This document shows, in pieces, positions 1 to 8,672 of a DNA stretch of 64,000 bases. The stretch is from TMP-86 sp044226865. Lineage in GTDB: Bacteria; Pseudomonadota; Gammaproteobacteria; Steroidobacterales; Steroidobacteraceae. The position numbers and the translations under genes were made by a program. The notes beneath the pieces were generated by a model. It saw only the letters and a list, made by a program, of their open reading frames with translations. It ran no database searches and was not told the DNA's origin. Position 1 is the first letter of the stretch, and the number at the start of each line of letters is the position of its first letter. The stretch is taken from contig JBGAGE010000013.1 in the NCBI GenBank assembly GCA_044226865.1, forward strand, positions 62,001 through 126,000, written 5' to 3'.

Positions 1-8
1 AGCGAGGC

Positions 9-457
9 ATGAATACGAATTCCAGGCGGGCTCTGGGTTTTCTGCTTGCGGCGGGCTTTGGGTGGGCGACAGCAGCGTCAGCGGCCGACACGTTGCAGGA
101 TGTAATGCAGGCCCGGGGTTTGAGTCAACAAGACGTTCTGGCAGCTGCCAAGATCTACGTGCCTACCGGAAAACGCGATGAGTTCCTCGTGTTCAGCTCG
201 GGCGGACAGAGCGGGCAGATCATCGTCTACGGCATCCCGTCGATGCGCATCCTGAAATACCTGGCGGTCTTCACGCCGGAGCCTTGGCAGGGGTATGGTT
301 TCGACGAGAGTTCCAAGAAGGTGCTCGACGAGGGCAAGATCGACGGCAAGTCCATCACCTGGGGCGACACCCATCATCCGGGGATGTCAGAGACCGACGG
401 CAAATACGACGGCCAATTCCTGTTCATCAACGACAAGGCCAATCCACGCGTCGCGGT
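9..457 (+). pseudogene. nosZ: nosZ 5' fragment (nitrous-oxide reductase), truncated by an IS
   Basis: Intact NosZ is the periplasmic copper enzyme reducing N2O to N2. The fragment encodes about 149 residues: a Sec-type signal peptide (about residues 1-25, ending ATAASAA) and N-terminal propeller motifs typical of the family, including SSGGQSG (63-69), FTPEPWQGYGF (88-98), GDTHHP (119-124, holding the first two CuZ histidines) and DGKYDGQFLFINDKAN (130-145). The export signal and the FTPEPWQGYG segment suggest the Sec-type clade II enzyme. Homology stops at the IS6 left end at 458. The frame runs on to 557 inside the IS, and the rest of the gene, including the CuA domain, is not found beyond the IS. 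It should be non-functional. Confidence 0.85.
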
Positions 458-1297
458 GGTTCTGTTGCATCTAGGGATTTTCGGCCCGCAGAAGGTCATC
501 TCGGCGTTTGGCCAATCAGCGGGCGAGCGCGCGCCTCCAAAGTTCATTGAGGGGTAGGGACCAGCTACGCTTACCCCTGCCGAGGCTGAACTGGTGCTTT
601 CGGATCTTGTTCGCCAGTTCGATTCCGCCCAGGACGATGCCGGCGTTCATGAACGACTTGAAGCCGAGCATGCAGGCGATCCGGCGCTTGATGGCGCGAT
701 GATCTTGCTCGACGATATTGTTGAGGTATTGGCTGCAGCGAACTCTGACCTTCACCCATTTGGGATCTTCGCGCCGTAGGTAGCGCAGGGCGAGGTGGCT
801 GGGTTTGTGCCCATCAAGAGTTACCTTCTTCGGCCAGTGATGCCCTGTGGTACATAGCGCCTTGCGGAAAAAGGCTTCCGCCGCCGCGGTTCCCCGCGTC
901 CGCCGGAGGAGAAAGTCGATAGTCTTGCCGTGTTTGTCGACGGCACGGAACAGATAATTCCAGCGGCCATTGATCTTGATGTAGGTCTCGTCGACCCGCC
1001 AGGAGGAGTTGACGCCCTTGGCAAGGCGATTCCAGCGCTTTTCGAATTCTGGCACGTACCTGATGGTCCATCGCATCAGCGTGGTGTGAGACACATTAAC
1101 TCCCCGCTCGGCCATGATGGCCACCAGGTCCCGGTACGACAGCCGGTAGGTGATGTACCAGCGGCAGCACAGCTCAATGATGTCGGCGTCGAAGGCCCGT
1201 CGGCGGTAAATGGGATCCCGGTCGATTGGTTTGGTCATTTTTATCCCTCCGGACCGGTGAGAGGGTAGGCCTGGTCATCCGCCGTTGCACCAGAACC
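458..1297 (-). mobile_element. IS6-family insertion sequence (840 bp), complete
   Basis: The element is bounded by imperfect terminal inverted repeats, GGTTCTGTTGCATC at 458 and the complement of GGTTCTGGTGCAAC ending at 1297. It holds one transposase gene. The 8 bp outside each end (GTCGCGGT and CAACCTAT) do not match, so there is no target-site duplication. That fits an IS6-type replicative cointegration or deletion product rather than simple insertion, and explains why only the 5' part of nosZ survives beside it. Related partial ends occur at 1889-1902 and at 22253 in this window. Confidence 0.85.
516..1238 (-). CDS. IS6-family transposase
   Basis: This 240-residue DDE transposase has the usual IS6-family length. 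An N-terminal helix-turn-helix region includes YRDLVAIMAERGVNVSHTT, followed by the family core: WRVDETYIKINGRWNYLFRA with the first catalytic Asp, HKPSH, and YLNNIVEQDHRAIKRR with the catalytic Glu. The C-terminal part (GFKSFMNAGIVLGGIELANK) is nearly repeated in the remnant at 22.3 kb, so the two copies are close relatives. It is the only gene of the element and appears intact. Confidence 0.93.
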   Translation of the reverse strand: MTKPIDRDPIYRRRAFDADIIELCCRWYITYRLSYRDLVAIMAERGVNVSHTTLMRWTIRYVPEFEKRWNRLAKGVNSSWRVDETYIKINGRWNYLFRAVDKHGKTIDFLLRRTRGTAAAEAFFRKALCTTGHHWPKKVTLDGHKPSHLALRYLRREDPKWVKVRVRCSQYLNNIVEQDHRAIKRRIACMLGFKSFMNAGIVLGGIELANKIRKHQFSLGRGKRSWSLPLNELWRRALAR

Positions 1298-1426
1298 CAA
1301 CCTATCACCGGCTCCCTTAACCTCCTAAAAAGTAAGGATTTTCGTCGCAAATCGTTGCAGCTTGTTGCATGCTGTCGCGAACCTGTTAGCATGGCGCCCC
1401 CGCACGTTGGCAACGGTGGGGCTAAA

Positions 1427-1494
1427 CGGGGCATGGCGCAGTCTGGTAGCGCATCTGCTTTGGGAGCATCGCAATTGCTCCTCTTCTCGCCCCG
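1427..1494 (+). pseudogene. Degenerate tRNA-Pro(UGG)-like sequence
   Basis: The 5' half reads like a proline tRNA: acceptor strand CGGGGC, D-arm GGCGCAGTCTGGTAGCGC, and anticodon loop TTTGGGA with anticodon TGG. Beyond the anticodon the expected T-arm (TTCGAATC) is missing, and the segment is about 5 nt too short. A complementary GCCCCG still closes the acceptor stem at 1489-1494. It is probably not a working tRNA and may be a scar of tRNA-targeted integration. Whether it is a relic or an odd functional RNA cannot be told by eye. Confidence 0.45.
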
Positions 1495-1552
1495 AAAAAT
1501 TCTTTTCAGATCATCCAATCAAGAGTGTTTTCTCAACACTTTTCTTATGCGC

Positions 1553-1573
1553 GGTGGACACGTTGGTGGACAC
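1553..1573 (+). repeat. Tandem GGTGGACAC repeats near the tRNA-like sequence
   Basis: GGTGGACAC occurs at 1553-1561 and again at 1565-1573, about 60 bp after the tRNA-Pro-like sequence. Similar TGGACCCA repeats lie next to the tRNA-Pro fragment at the right edge (61937-61977). Short direct repeats near an att core can be integrase arm sites; that reading is inference. The surrounding stretch 1298-1936 holds no convincing gene. Confidence 0.4.
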
Positions 1574-1859
1574 CCTTTGTTTCGTTCTTCGGCAGTTTCG
1601 TCTTGATTGGCGCTAATCGAGACGCGCGTACCGAACGCGCCGCTCTGAGGAAGCGCATGCGCTGTTCATCTTGAGGACGTGGATACACCAGAACCGATTT
1701 TCCAGATGCTGACCTTAAGGAAGCCATACGCCTGACGTGTGCGAAATCAAACGCGGGGCTGTGAACCGGCATCGAATGTTGACCAGATAGATGGCTTGTC
1801 ATCCATCGTGAATCGATGCGCTACCGCGCCGGTCGACGCCGAGTTGGCATGGCGATTCA

Positions 1860-1902
1860 CAGTGAGACCGTAGGCTTGGCGACCCGCCGTTGCACCAGAA
1901 CC
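1860..1902 (-). mobile_element. IS6-family right-end remnant
   Basis: The last 14 bp (1889-1902, complement of GGTTCTGGTGCAAC) match the right end of the complete IS at 1284-1297. About 25 bp before it also align, with the common pattern GAGA..GTAGGC.TGG. There is no transposase attached. This is a solo end left by recombination or deletion, and it marks the left border of the purine-catabolism block. Confidence 0.65.
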
Positions 1903-1938
1903 CATTGGCAAGCAATCCGGCGTCCTTCTCGGATGCGC

Positions 1939-1998
1939 TTGACAACTTATAGCAGTTCTGGGATCTTTTGCCAAATCGGTTTTTCAGGGGATTTATCA
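1939..1998 (+). promoter_or_regulatory. guaD promoter region with predicted LacI-type operator
   Basis: The sequence TGCCAAATCGGTTTTTCA at 1969-1986 fits the 18-bp palindrome found ahead of the other purine genes, with two departures in its right half. TTGCCA at 1968 could serve as a -35 box with a -10 candidate ATTTAT 17 bp further on. A second TTGACA lies at 1939. The whole block 1937-1986 is nearly repeated at 27570-27619 in front of a decayed guaD copy, so it moved together with the gene. Confidence 0.6.
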
Positions 1999-2063
1999 TT
2001 AACCGCGACGGCATTTCCCAAAGGTTACCGATTCAACCGCCGTTTGTACTTCGAGCGCGATTG

Positions 2064-3362
2064 ATGACCTCACTCACTGGCGGCGGATTCCATTTCGAAC
2101 CCGACGGCGTGATTTCAGTCGATGCAGCAGGTTTGATCTCATGTATGTGTGCGGCGTCCGACTATGCGGGATCGACGGCTCCGTTGGACATTCGTCCCTT
2201 GGTGATTTGTCCCGGCCTGGTCGATACACACGCACATTTGCCGCAAATGCCGCTGACTGGAACGAGCGCCCCGGGCGCATTGATGGACTGGCTGGAAGAG
2301 GAAATGGCGCCGGCGGAAAGGCGCTTTTCGGGAAGTGGAAGCCTCCAGGTGGCGGAATCCTACCTGCAGATATTTGCGTCGGTCGGAACAACAACGGTCA
2401 CCCTTTACAGTTCGGTCGACGCTGACGCCACCGACGCTGGATTTCGTGCAGCCGCGGCGCATGGAATGCGCGCTGTGCTGGGTCAATGCCTGATGGACAA
2501 GATGCGCTATGACGATGCGCCGGAGTCGGGCATCACCGACCGACGCCTATCGGAGTCGGAGAGTCTTTGCAGACGTTGGCACGGCTACGACAACGGGCGC
2601 TTGCAGTATGCGTTCACACCTCGCTTTGCGCTGAGCTGTTCGCCGCAAATGCTGAGGGAGTCAGCGAGGCTGGCCACCCACATGAACGCCTTTTGGCAAA
2701 CTCATGTGGCGGAGGATCCTGATGAAGTCGCGCAGGCTCTGGCGTTGTTCCCCGGAATTCAGAGCTATCTGGACATTTACGATCGCTTTGGTGGTCTGGG
2801 TAGCAAATCCATCCTTGCGCATGGCGTATACCTTTCCGATGGGGACATCTGCCGGATCCGAGAATCGCATACCTCGATTGCTCACTGCCCGTCGAATGTC
2901 TTTGGTAACGGCGGCGTACTCGACCTTGGTCGTTATCGCGAGTCGGGAGTGACGCTGGGCCTTGGCTCCGATGTTGGAGGTTGCACGGATGTGTCGCTGT
3001 TCAAGGCAATGGAGATTGGTTGGATCTGTCAAGCGACGCGCAAGAAGCTGGTTCCAGCAGCGACGGTGCTGAACGACGTTGCTGATTGGTTTGATCTTGC
3101 CACCTTGGGGGGCGCTCGCGTACTTGGTCTTGCAGATCGTATCGGCTCCTTGGAGGTTGGTAAGGAGGCGGATCTGATCGCGGTTGACACAGATCGGCTG
3201 CGAGTGACCAACGACATTCGTCAAGATTCTGCTTCGAGCCTTTTGTGTCTCATGGTGTTCCGCGCCCGTCAGGACATGATCCGTGCGGCTTGGGTCAGGG
3301 GCAAGCGACTCGTCGGCCCCGGGATGTTCGACCATGACTCGAGCGGGGGGAAGTTTACCTGA
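2064..3362 (+). CDS. guaD: Guanine deaminase (amidohydrolase superfamily)
   Basis: Hydrolyses guanine to xanthine and ammonia, feeding the xanthine-to-glyoxylate pathway encoded downstream. The zinc-site residues of the family are visible counting from ATG 2064: THAH (His56, His58), WQTHVAE (His214, Glu217), LAHGVYLSD (His253) and GLGSDVGG (Asp303). The start is uncertain. The frame is open back to a TTG at 1968 inside the operator, and FVLRAR just before the ATG looks like the usual first beta strand. An ATT at 2031 sits 6 nt after AAAGG and could be the true start. The gene is first in a guaD-receptor-add cluster. A truncated paralogue lies at 27.7 kb. Confidence 0.9.
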   Translation: MTSLTGGGFHFEPDGVISVDAAGLISCMCAASDYAGSTAPLDIRPLVICPGLVDTHAHLPQMPLTGTSAPGALMDWLEEEMAPAERRFSGSGSLQVAESYLQIFASVGTTTVTLYSSVDADATDAGFRAAAAHGMRAVLGQCLMDKMRYDDAPESGITDRRLSESESLCRRWHGYDNGRLQYAFTPRFALSCSPQMLRESARLATHMNAFWQTHVAEDPDEVAQALALFPGIQSYLDIYDRFGGLGSKSILAHGVYLSDGDICRIRESHTSIAHCPSNVFGNGGVLDLGRYRESGVTLGLGSDVGGCTDVSLFKAMEIGWICQATRKKLVPAATVLNDVADWFDLATLGGARVLGLADRIGSLEVGKEADLIAVDTDRLRVTNDIRQDSASSLLCLMVFRARQDMIRAAWVRGKRLVGPGMFDHDSSGGKFT

Positions 3363-3461
3363 CACAGGCTGGAGATGGCCGAGGACAGTTCAATAGAAGT
3401 GAATTGCGAATCAAATGGGGTGATCTTCATTCACGTGCGCTTACGAAGTGCAGGAGGTCTT

Positions 3462-5924
3462 ATGGTGATGTGGATGCGAATATTGCAGGGCTTTGGCAGT
3501 TCAGCGGCCCTGCTGAGCATGTCCTTCGCTGGTACTGCGTGGGCACAGACTGCGGAACAAAATAGCTCGAAGAATGTTGCGCTGGAAGAGATCCTGGTTA
3601 CCGCTACGCGGCACGAGGAAGGCATCAGCAAAGTGCCGGTGAGCGTAACCGCTTTCGGTCAAGAAGCCATGGATCTGAAAGGCATCAAGGACATCCAGGA
3701 TGTCGTGCGCTTCACCCCAGGAATTGCCATCGACAATACGGGAACAAATACCGTTGCGATTCGGGGCATTTCCTCCTCAGGGGGAGCTGGCACAACCGGC
3801 ATCTATATAGACGACACGCCCATTCAGATTCGTTCTATTAGTTTCAATTCAGAAGACACGTTGCCGAAGACGTTCGATCTTGAGCGCGTTGAGGTTCTGA
3901 GAGGTCCGCAAGGAACCCTTTTTGGCGCGGGTTCTGAAGGCGGTACGGTGCGGTACATTCTTGCGCAGCCCAGCATCACATCGGCTAGCACGTACGCTCG
4001 AAGCGAGGTGTCGTACACGGAGCACGGTGCCGCGAGCTACGAAGCCGGGATTGCCAAAGGCGGTCCGCTGGTTGATGGTGTGCTGGGAGTGCGCGCAAGC
4101 GCGTGGTACCGGCGCGATGGCGGCTGGATCGACCGCGTGGATCCCTTCAGCAGGCAACCGGTTGATTCCAATTCAAATCGTGTCAGTACGGCCGTGCTGC
4201 GGTTGGCAGCGCTTTGGCAACCTGCCAGCAATGTCTCGGTAACGCCGAGTATCGTTTACCAGAACAGCCAACGACACGACCAATCTACATTCTGGCAGTC
4301 CTATTCCGACGTCGAGCACGGTCAGTTCAACAATGCCTATCCGGGTCGTAACCCAGTATCGGACCGGTTCGCGTTGCCGGCGTTGAAGGTGGAGGTGGGT
4401 CTGGGGAAGGCGACACTGATCTCCAATACGTCCTACTACAATCGTCGCGAAGTGACCGGCTATGACGGCACCACTTACAACCTGTCGTTTTATCAGCAGT
4501 TTGGTTGGCCGGCGGCCGCCAACGCGTTCGGTGTCTACGTGCCGTTCCTCGATCCAAACGTCTATCCGCTCGTATCTGACAGGGGGATCAATCTGCCAGC
4601 GGCGTTGCAGGGATATCGATCAAATTCGACGGTTACTAATCTGCAAAACACATTTACCCAGGAGCTGAGAGTACAGTCGCAGGATCCGTCGAGCCGATGG
4701 AGGTGGACGGTGGGGGCCTTTTATTCACGCTCTCGGCAGAAGAGTGTTGTGGAGCAGTACGATCCGAATCTCAACCAACTGCTGCAGGGGCTTTTCGGTG
4801 TCAACGTGGCTGACCTGTTTTTCGGTTTCGACTTGCTCCCCAATGGTGACAGCTACTATGGCCGGGTCGACAGTACCGAGTGGCAACTGGCCGGCTTTGG
4901 AGAACTCACGTACGGCATTACCGACAAGCTTCAAATGACATTGGGGGGGCGGGTGTCTAAGACGTCCTTCGATCTGAAGCAAAGTGCCGATGGCCCGCCG
5001 AATTATGGGCCGTCGAGCTCGGTTGCGGGGCAGTCGGAGACACCAGTGACACCCAAGCTGAGTCTGTCGTATCAAGCTACGCCAAACCATTTGCTTTACG
5101 CCACCTATGCAAAGGGCTTTCGGCCCGGTGGCGGAAATTCGCCTTTGCCCAGTACATGCGGTCCGAGCCTTGACGCACTGGGCTATGCAAATGGTGAAGC
5201 GCCGCTGAAGTACGATTCGGACACCACTCAGAGCTATGAGATTGGCTCCAAGAATAACCTTGGGAACGTCATCCGGATTGCGAGCAGTGTGTACTACATT
5301 CGATGGAACGGCATTCAGCAGAATCTGTTTCTTCCCGGATGCGGATTTCAGTTCACGGACAACTTGGGTACGGCTGTCTCCAAAGGCTTTGATCTGCAGG
5401 CAGAATCGACCCTTGGTACCCATTTCAAGGCGGACCTCGCTCTCGGATATACGAACGCGCGCTATGTAAAGGACTCCAGGGGTGGGCTTGCACTTTCCGG
5501 GAACGCCGTTTCCGGCGCAACTGCAAGTGGCGCCGTGGGGACCTCGCCACCCTGGACCGTTGCGCTGGGCATCGAGTACTTCATCAACGGAACCCGGGAG
5601 GGCCCCTACGCGCGCATCGACTACCAATACCAGAGCCGAAATCCGTGGCTAGCGCCGCCGCAGGATCCGAAATCGTCCCAATACAACCCCTATGTCTACA
5701 CCTTGTCGGCGACAAAGTTCGTGTCGCTTCGCTCGGGAACAAGCTTCGGGCCCTGGGGTATCTCCTTCTTCGTCGACAATCTATTTAATACACACACGAC
5801 CACTAACTACGGCATTTGGGGAATCAATCCCTACTATCCTGGTGCCGCACCCGTCCCGCCGGCATACAATAACTTCTCATTCCGACCCCGCACATTTGGT
5901 CTGACAGCGACCTATCGCCAGTAG
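3462..5924 (+). CDS. TonB-dependent outer-membrane receptor
   Basis: An active-transport beta-barrel of 820 residues. ATG 3462 follows AGGAGG (3452-3457) and opens a signal peptide ending GTAWAQ. Next come a TonB-box/plug segment (EEILVTATRHEEGISKVPVS), plug motifs IRGISSSGG and RVEVLRGPQGTLFGAGSEGG, then a long barrel. The C terminus is FRPRTFGLTATYRQ, ending in Gln rather than the usual Phe. The frame is open for 29 codons further upstream, but those lack signal-peptide character. Its position between guaD and adenosine deaminase, downstream of the predicted operator, suggests uptake of a purine or nucleoside; the substrate is inference. Confidence 0.9.
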   Translation: MVMWMRILQGFGSSAALLSMSFAGTAWAQTAEQNSSKNVALEEILVTATRHEEGISKVPVSVTAFGQEAMDLKGIKDIQDVVRFTPGIAIDNTGTNTVAIRGISSSGGAGTTGIYIDDTPIQIRSISFNSEDTLPKTFDLERVEVLRGPQGTLFGAGSEGGTVRYILAQPSITSASTYARSEVSYTEHGAASYEAGIAKGGPLVDGVLGVRASAWYRRDGGWIDRVDPFSRQPVDSNSNRVSTAVLRLAALWQPASNVSVTPSIVYQNSQRHDQSTFWQSYSDVEHGQFNNAYPGRNPVSDRFALPALKVEVGLGKATLISNTSYYNRREVTGYDGTTYNLSFYQQFGWPAAANAFGVYVPFLDPNVYPLVSDRGINLPAALQGYRSNSTVTNLQNTFTQELRVQSQDPSSRWRWTVGAFYSRSRQKSVVEQYDPNLNQLLQGLFGVNVADLFFGFDLLPNGDSYYGRVDSTEWQLAGFGELTYGITDKLQMTLGGRVSKTSFDLKQSADGPPNYGPSSSVAGQSETPVTPKLSLSYQATPNHLLYATYAKGFRPGGGNSPLPSTCGPSLDALGYANGEAPLKYDSDTTQSYEIGSKNNLGNVIRIASSVYYIRWNGIQQNLFLPGCGFQFTDNLGTAVSKGFDLQAESTLGTHFKADLALGYTNARYVKDSRGGLALSGNAVSGATASGAVGTSPPWTVALGIEYFINGTREGPYARIDYQYQSRNPWLAPPQDPKSSQYNPYVYTLSATKFVSLRSGTSFGPWGISFFVDNLFNTHTTTNYGIWGINPYYPGAAPVPPAYNNFSFRPRTFGLTATYRQ

Positions 5925-5938
5925 TGTCAACTTGAGCC

Positions 5939-7000
5939 ATGGGTGTTGCGATGATGAACTATGAGACCTTCCTGCGCCGGATCCCCAAAGTGGAGCTGCA
6001 TATGCACTTTGGCGGATCCGTTCGCGAGGACACACTGCTTCAACTCGCGAACGACAATGGCATCCCCTTGCCGGAGGGACGTTCCGCTCGACCCTACGAG
6101 TACGCGGATTTCGACGATTTCCTCAGGACATTTGATCTGGTCTCCAGTTGCGTCCGAAAAGGCGATGACTTTGCTCGTGTAGTGTATGAATCTCTAGAGG
6201 ATGGGGTTTGCAAAGGGAATCTTCGTTATCGGGAAATGTTCTTCAATCCCAGCGTTCACCTTCGGGCGGGCGTCGATCACCGAACGATGATGAATGGCAT
6301 GTTGGAGGGAATCGCTGCCGCAGAAAGGGATTTCAACGTCCGCTGCCGATTGATTGCAGCCATTCATCGTGGCCATCCACCGGAGTTAGGTCAACAAGTG
6401 ATGGAATTGATGGTCTCGGAGTATCGTGACGACATCATTGGCATGGGCTCCGACTCCGGCGAGGGCCCTGGCGAGATCGTCGCGCCGTACGCAGGGATCT
6501 ATCGGTATGCGAAAAAGCAGGGGCTACGTACTTGCGTGCATGCGGCGGAAAGCCCGAACACGTCCCATAACTTTGCTCTTGCGCTGGATGTACTGGAATG
6601 TGATCGCATCGATCACGGTTACGATATTCTGAACGACCCCGCGCTGGTGCAACGCGCGATGGATACGCAGATGTATTTCACCTGCTGCCCGACGGCGGCG
6701 GCCACTGTGTTGGAATGGCCCGATCGATCCCGTCAACCGATTCGAACGATGATTGAGAAGGGGCTGAACGTGACCATCAATACCGATGATCCCACGATGT
6801 TCAAGACAGATGTGGGACAGGAGTTTGCGGACGCCTGTATCGCCATGGGTATCGGCATTGAGCGGGCAGTGCATCTTTGCCTTGCGGCAATTGACGGATC
6901 GTGGCTGGATGATGGGGAGAAAAGAGCAATGCGGGTGGAGTTCACGGATGAGATTGACGCTCTTCGCTCATCCCTGGTGGCCGGTGAGGCGGAACTCTGA
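5939..7000 (+). CDS. add: Adenosine deaminase family protein
   Basis: Converts adenosine (or adenine, in the close adenine-deaminase subgroup) to inosine or hypoxanthine. The 353-residue length is normal. Zinc and catalytic motifs: ELHMHFGGSV (His21, His23), CVHAAES (His and the proton-shuttling Glu near 201-204), RIDHGYDI near 226, and NTDDP near 281. The usual HLDGS is FGGS here, so substrate preference may differ from textbook Add. It lies 14 bp after the receptor gene and is probably co-transcribed. A second ATG at 5951 is an alternative start, and neither has a strong ribosome-binding site. Confidence 0.88.
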   Translation: MGVAMMNYETFLRRIPKVELHMHFGGSVREDTLLQLANDNGIPLPEGRSARPYEYADFDDFLRTFDLVSSCVRKGDDFARVVYESLEDGVCKGNLRYREMFFNPSVHLRAGVDHRTMMNGMLEGIAAAERDFNVRCRLIAAIHRGHPPELGQQVMELMVSEYRDDIIGMGSDSGEGPGEIVAPYAGIYRYAKKQGLRTCVHAAESPNTSHNFALALDVLECDRIDHGYDILNDPALVQRAMDTQMYFTCCPTAAATVLEWPDRSRQPIRTMIEKGLNVTINTDDPTMFKTDVGQEFADACIAMGIGIERAVHLCLAAIDGSWLDDGEKRAMRVEFTDEIDALRSSLVAGEAEL

Positions 7001-7043
7001 GGAGTTCACCGGCTAGAGAGATTGATCAGAACCTTTTATGCAA

Positions 7044-8252
7044 TTACGTGGATGTCCGCGACGAGGGGAGGAGATAGCAACAAGCCGATGCCGCCATCAG
7101 GGCTGATGCGATCCAAAATGCGCCGGAGACGCTGGGGCCGTTTGCGCCGACCGCGCACATCGCGGGGCCAATGCCGAGGCCAACCAGGGAGGTGAAGGAG
7201 GTCAGGTTCACCGATCGGTTCGAAGGATCGTTGGCGATCAGCCATTCCACTTGGGCGGGAAGCGCTGCCAAAAACAGGAAGTTCCATCCGATCATCATGG
7301 CTACGTAGGTACCCGGCGTACTCACAGCGGGCAGCAAGCCGGTCAGCACCGCTTCGGCTGCGAGCGCACCCAGTATGACCGGGCGATATTTCAGCCGACC
7401 GCTAAGGACGGTGGCGACGATGGAGCCTACGACCTGGGCGACGATTCCCGTCGAAACTGCGGCGTCGGCGGCACCTTTGGCAATCTGGAGCTGATCGGCG
7501 AGAAGTTGTTGATAGCTCCATACGGCACCGAGCGATGCGCATTGAAGCACGATGCCGGCCAAACCCAGAAGCGTCGGCCAGTTCCACGAGCGATGTCCAT
7601 TGGAGTCCGACTGTACACTCGACGGTTGTCTGGGCACGTCGATCAAGAACCAGCTCGCGCACGCGCCGGCCAACGCAACCAACGCCAAGCTTCCAAAGCC
7701 GCCGTCAGGACCAAACCGGGGGACTATCCATTGCGGCAGAAGATAGCTGGCCAGGGCCATGGGTAGCGCAGACAATCCCCAAAACAGGCCAAAAAGGCGA
7801 GGCGGGTTGCTCGATGCGGCCATCGTGGCGATCGCCGCACCCAGCAAGAAGCCCTCCAGCATTCCTGCAGCACCACGCAGTGCCAAAAGAACGCCGATCG
7901 AATGCGTGACCCACACGCCTAGATTGGTGACCATCAGCAGCAGGGCCAGAATCAGCACTTTGAGGCGAATCCTGCCGCGGTAGTGAAACCAAGGACTGAC
8001 TGCCGAACCGGCCGCCAATGCAAGCATCTCCACGGCGGCGAGATGCCCTACATCGACGGAGCTGGCGCGATCGGCTTGAGTGAGTGCGCCTAACAGTTCA
8101 GGCTGGATGCCATTGCTGAACATGCTGACAGTGCCGACCAGCATCGCAGCGACAATCGAGCTAGTCGGGGGGTGCGGGTCAGGCTTTACGGCAACCCCGT
8201 GGGCAGATTTGAGCGGCGTGGGTTCTGCTCGCCATTCAGTGGCTTGGGTCAT
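7044..8252 (-). CDS. MFS transporter, probably purine-related
   Basis: A 402-residue integral membrane protein with about twelve hydrophobic segments and a cytoplasmic N terminus, laid out as a major facilitator superfamily permease. ATG 8252 follows AGGAGAG closely, supporting the start. It is transcribed away from the LacI-type regulator, and an operator-like site lies in its upstream region at 8426-8443. Import of a purine base or intermediate, or export of a product, is inferred only from the regulon. It resembles the second MFS gene at 20089-21234 in context and size. Confidence 0.8.
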   Translation of the reverse strand: MTQATEWRAEPTPLKSAHGVAVKPDPHPPTSSIVAAMLVGTVSMFSNGIQPELLGALTQADRASSVDVGHLAAVEMLALAAGSAVSPWFHYRGRIRLKVLILALLLMVTNLGVWVTHSIGVLLALRGAAGMLEGFLLGAAIATMAASSNPPRLFGLFWGLSALPMALASYLLPQWIVPRFGPDGGFGSLALVALAGACASWFLIDVPRQPSSVQSDSNGHRSWNWPTLLGLAGIVLQCASLGAVWSYQQLLADQLQIAKGAADAAVSTGIVAQVVGSIVATVLSGRLKYRPVILGALAAEAVLTGLLPAVSTPGTYVAMMIGWNFLFLAALPAQVEWLIANDPSNRSVNLTSFTSLVGLGIGPAMCAVGANGPSVSGAFWIASALMAASACCYLLPSSRTST

Positions 8253-8425
8253 CGGCTCTCCTAGGGCCTCCGGCCTTTATATTGCTCGAATGACACGATG
8301 CCACTGCGCGGCTCCGCGCGGGAAAATGTGTGATGGACGGCGTCGTCAATTTGCCCTGCCAAGTGTCGATCGCTGCCATACCGAATAAGACCCTTCCTGA
8401 ATCCACGTGGGACGCCAGATAGTAA

Positions 8426-8443
8426 AGGAAAAACGATTTGGCA
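8426..8443 (-). promoter_or_regulatory. Predicted purine-regulon operator upstream of the MFS gene
   Basis: AGGAAAAACGATTTGGCA carries an intact right half (CGATTTGGCA) of the 18-bp palindrome. Read on the minus strand, TGCCAAATCG runs into a TTTTTCCTTTACTAT stretch with a -10-like element. The same arrangement is seen at 21470-21487 before the other MFS gene. The remainder of the 8253-8672 gap shows no gene. Confidence 0.6.
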
Positions 8444-8672
8444 AAGCGAATATTTCGGCGCATTACGCCGCATGGATTAGGGGCGCCAGGTCCATTCTTT
8501 AAGTAGTCTGCAAAGAGGGTTAGGTAAGCGCCGCTCCCGCCGAGCGCTATACTGGGTGTTCGGCGACGATGCCCTGTGTTGTCTCAACAGGCACTTGCGA
8601 TGCACTGAATTGGCGCAGATCCGCGTCTGACGTATACACTTAAGGTTTCAGACCTTCTCGTACCAAGCCCTT

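Noticed and set aside
3375..3461. Upstream start for the TonB receptor
   Set aside because: ATG 3462 has an ideal AGGAGG and opens directly into a signal peptide; the extra 29 codons would bury it.
8641..8660. Small inverted repeat AAGGTTTCAGACCTT before the LacI-type gene, considered as an autoregulatory site
   Set aside because: Only five paired bases and unlike the 18-bp operator; not enough to call.
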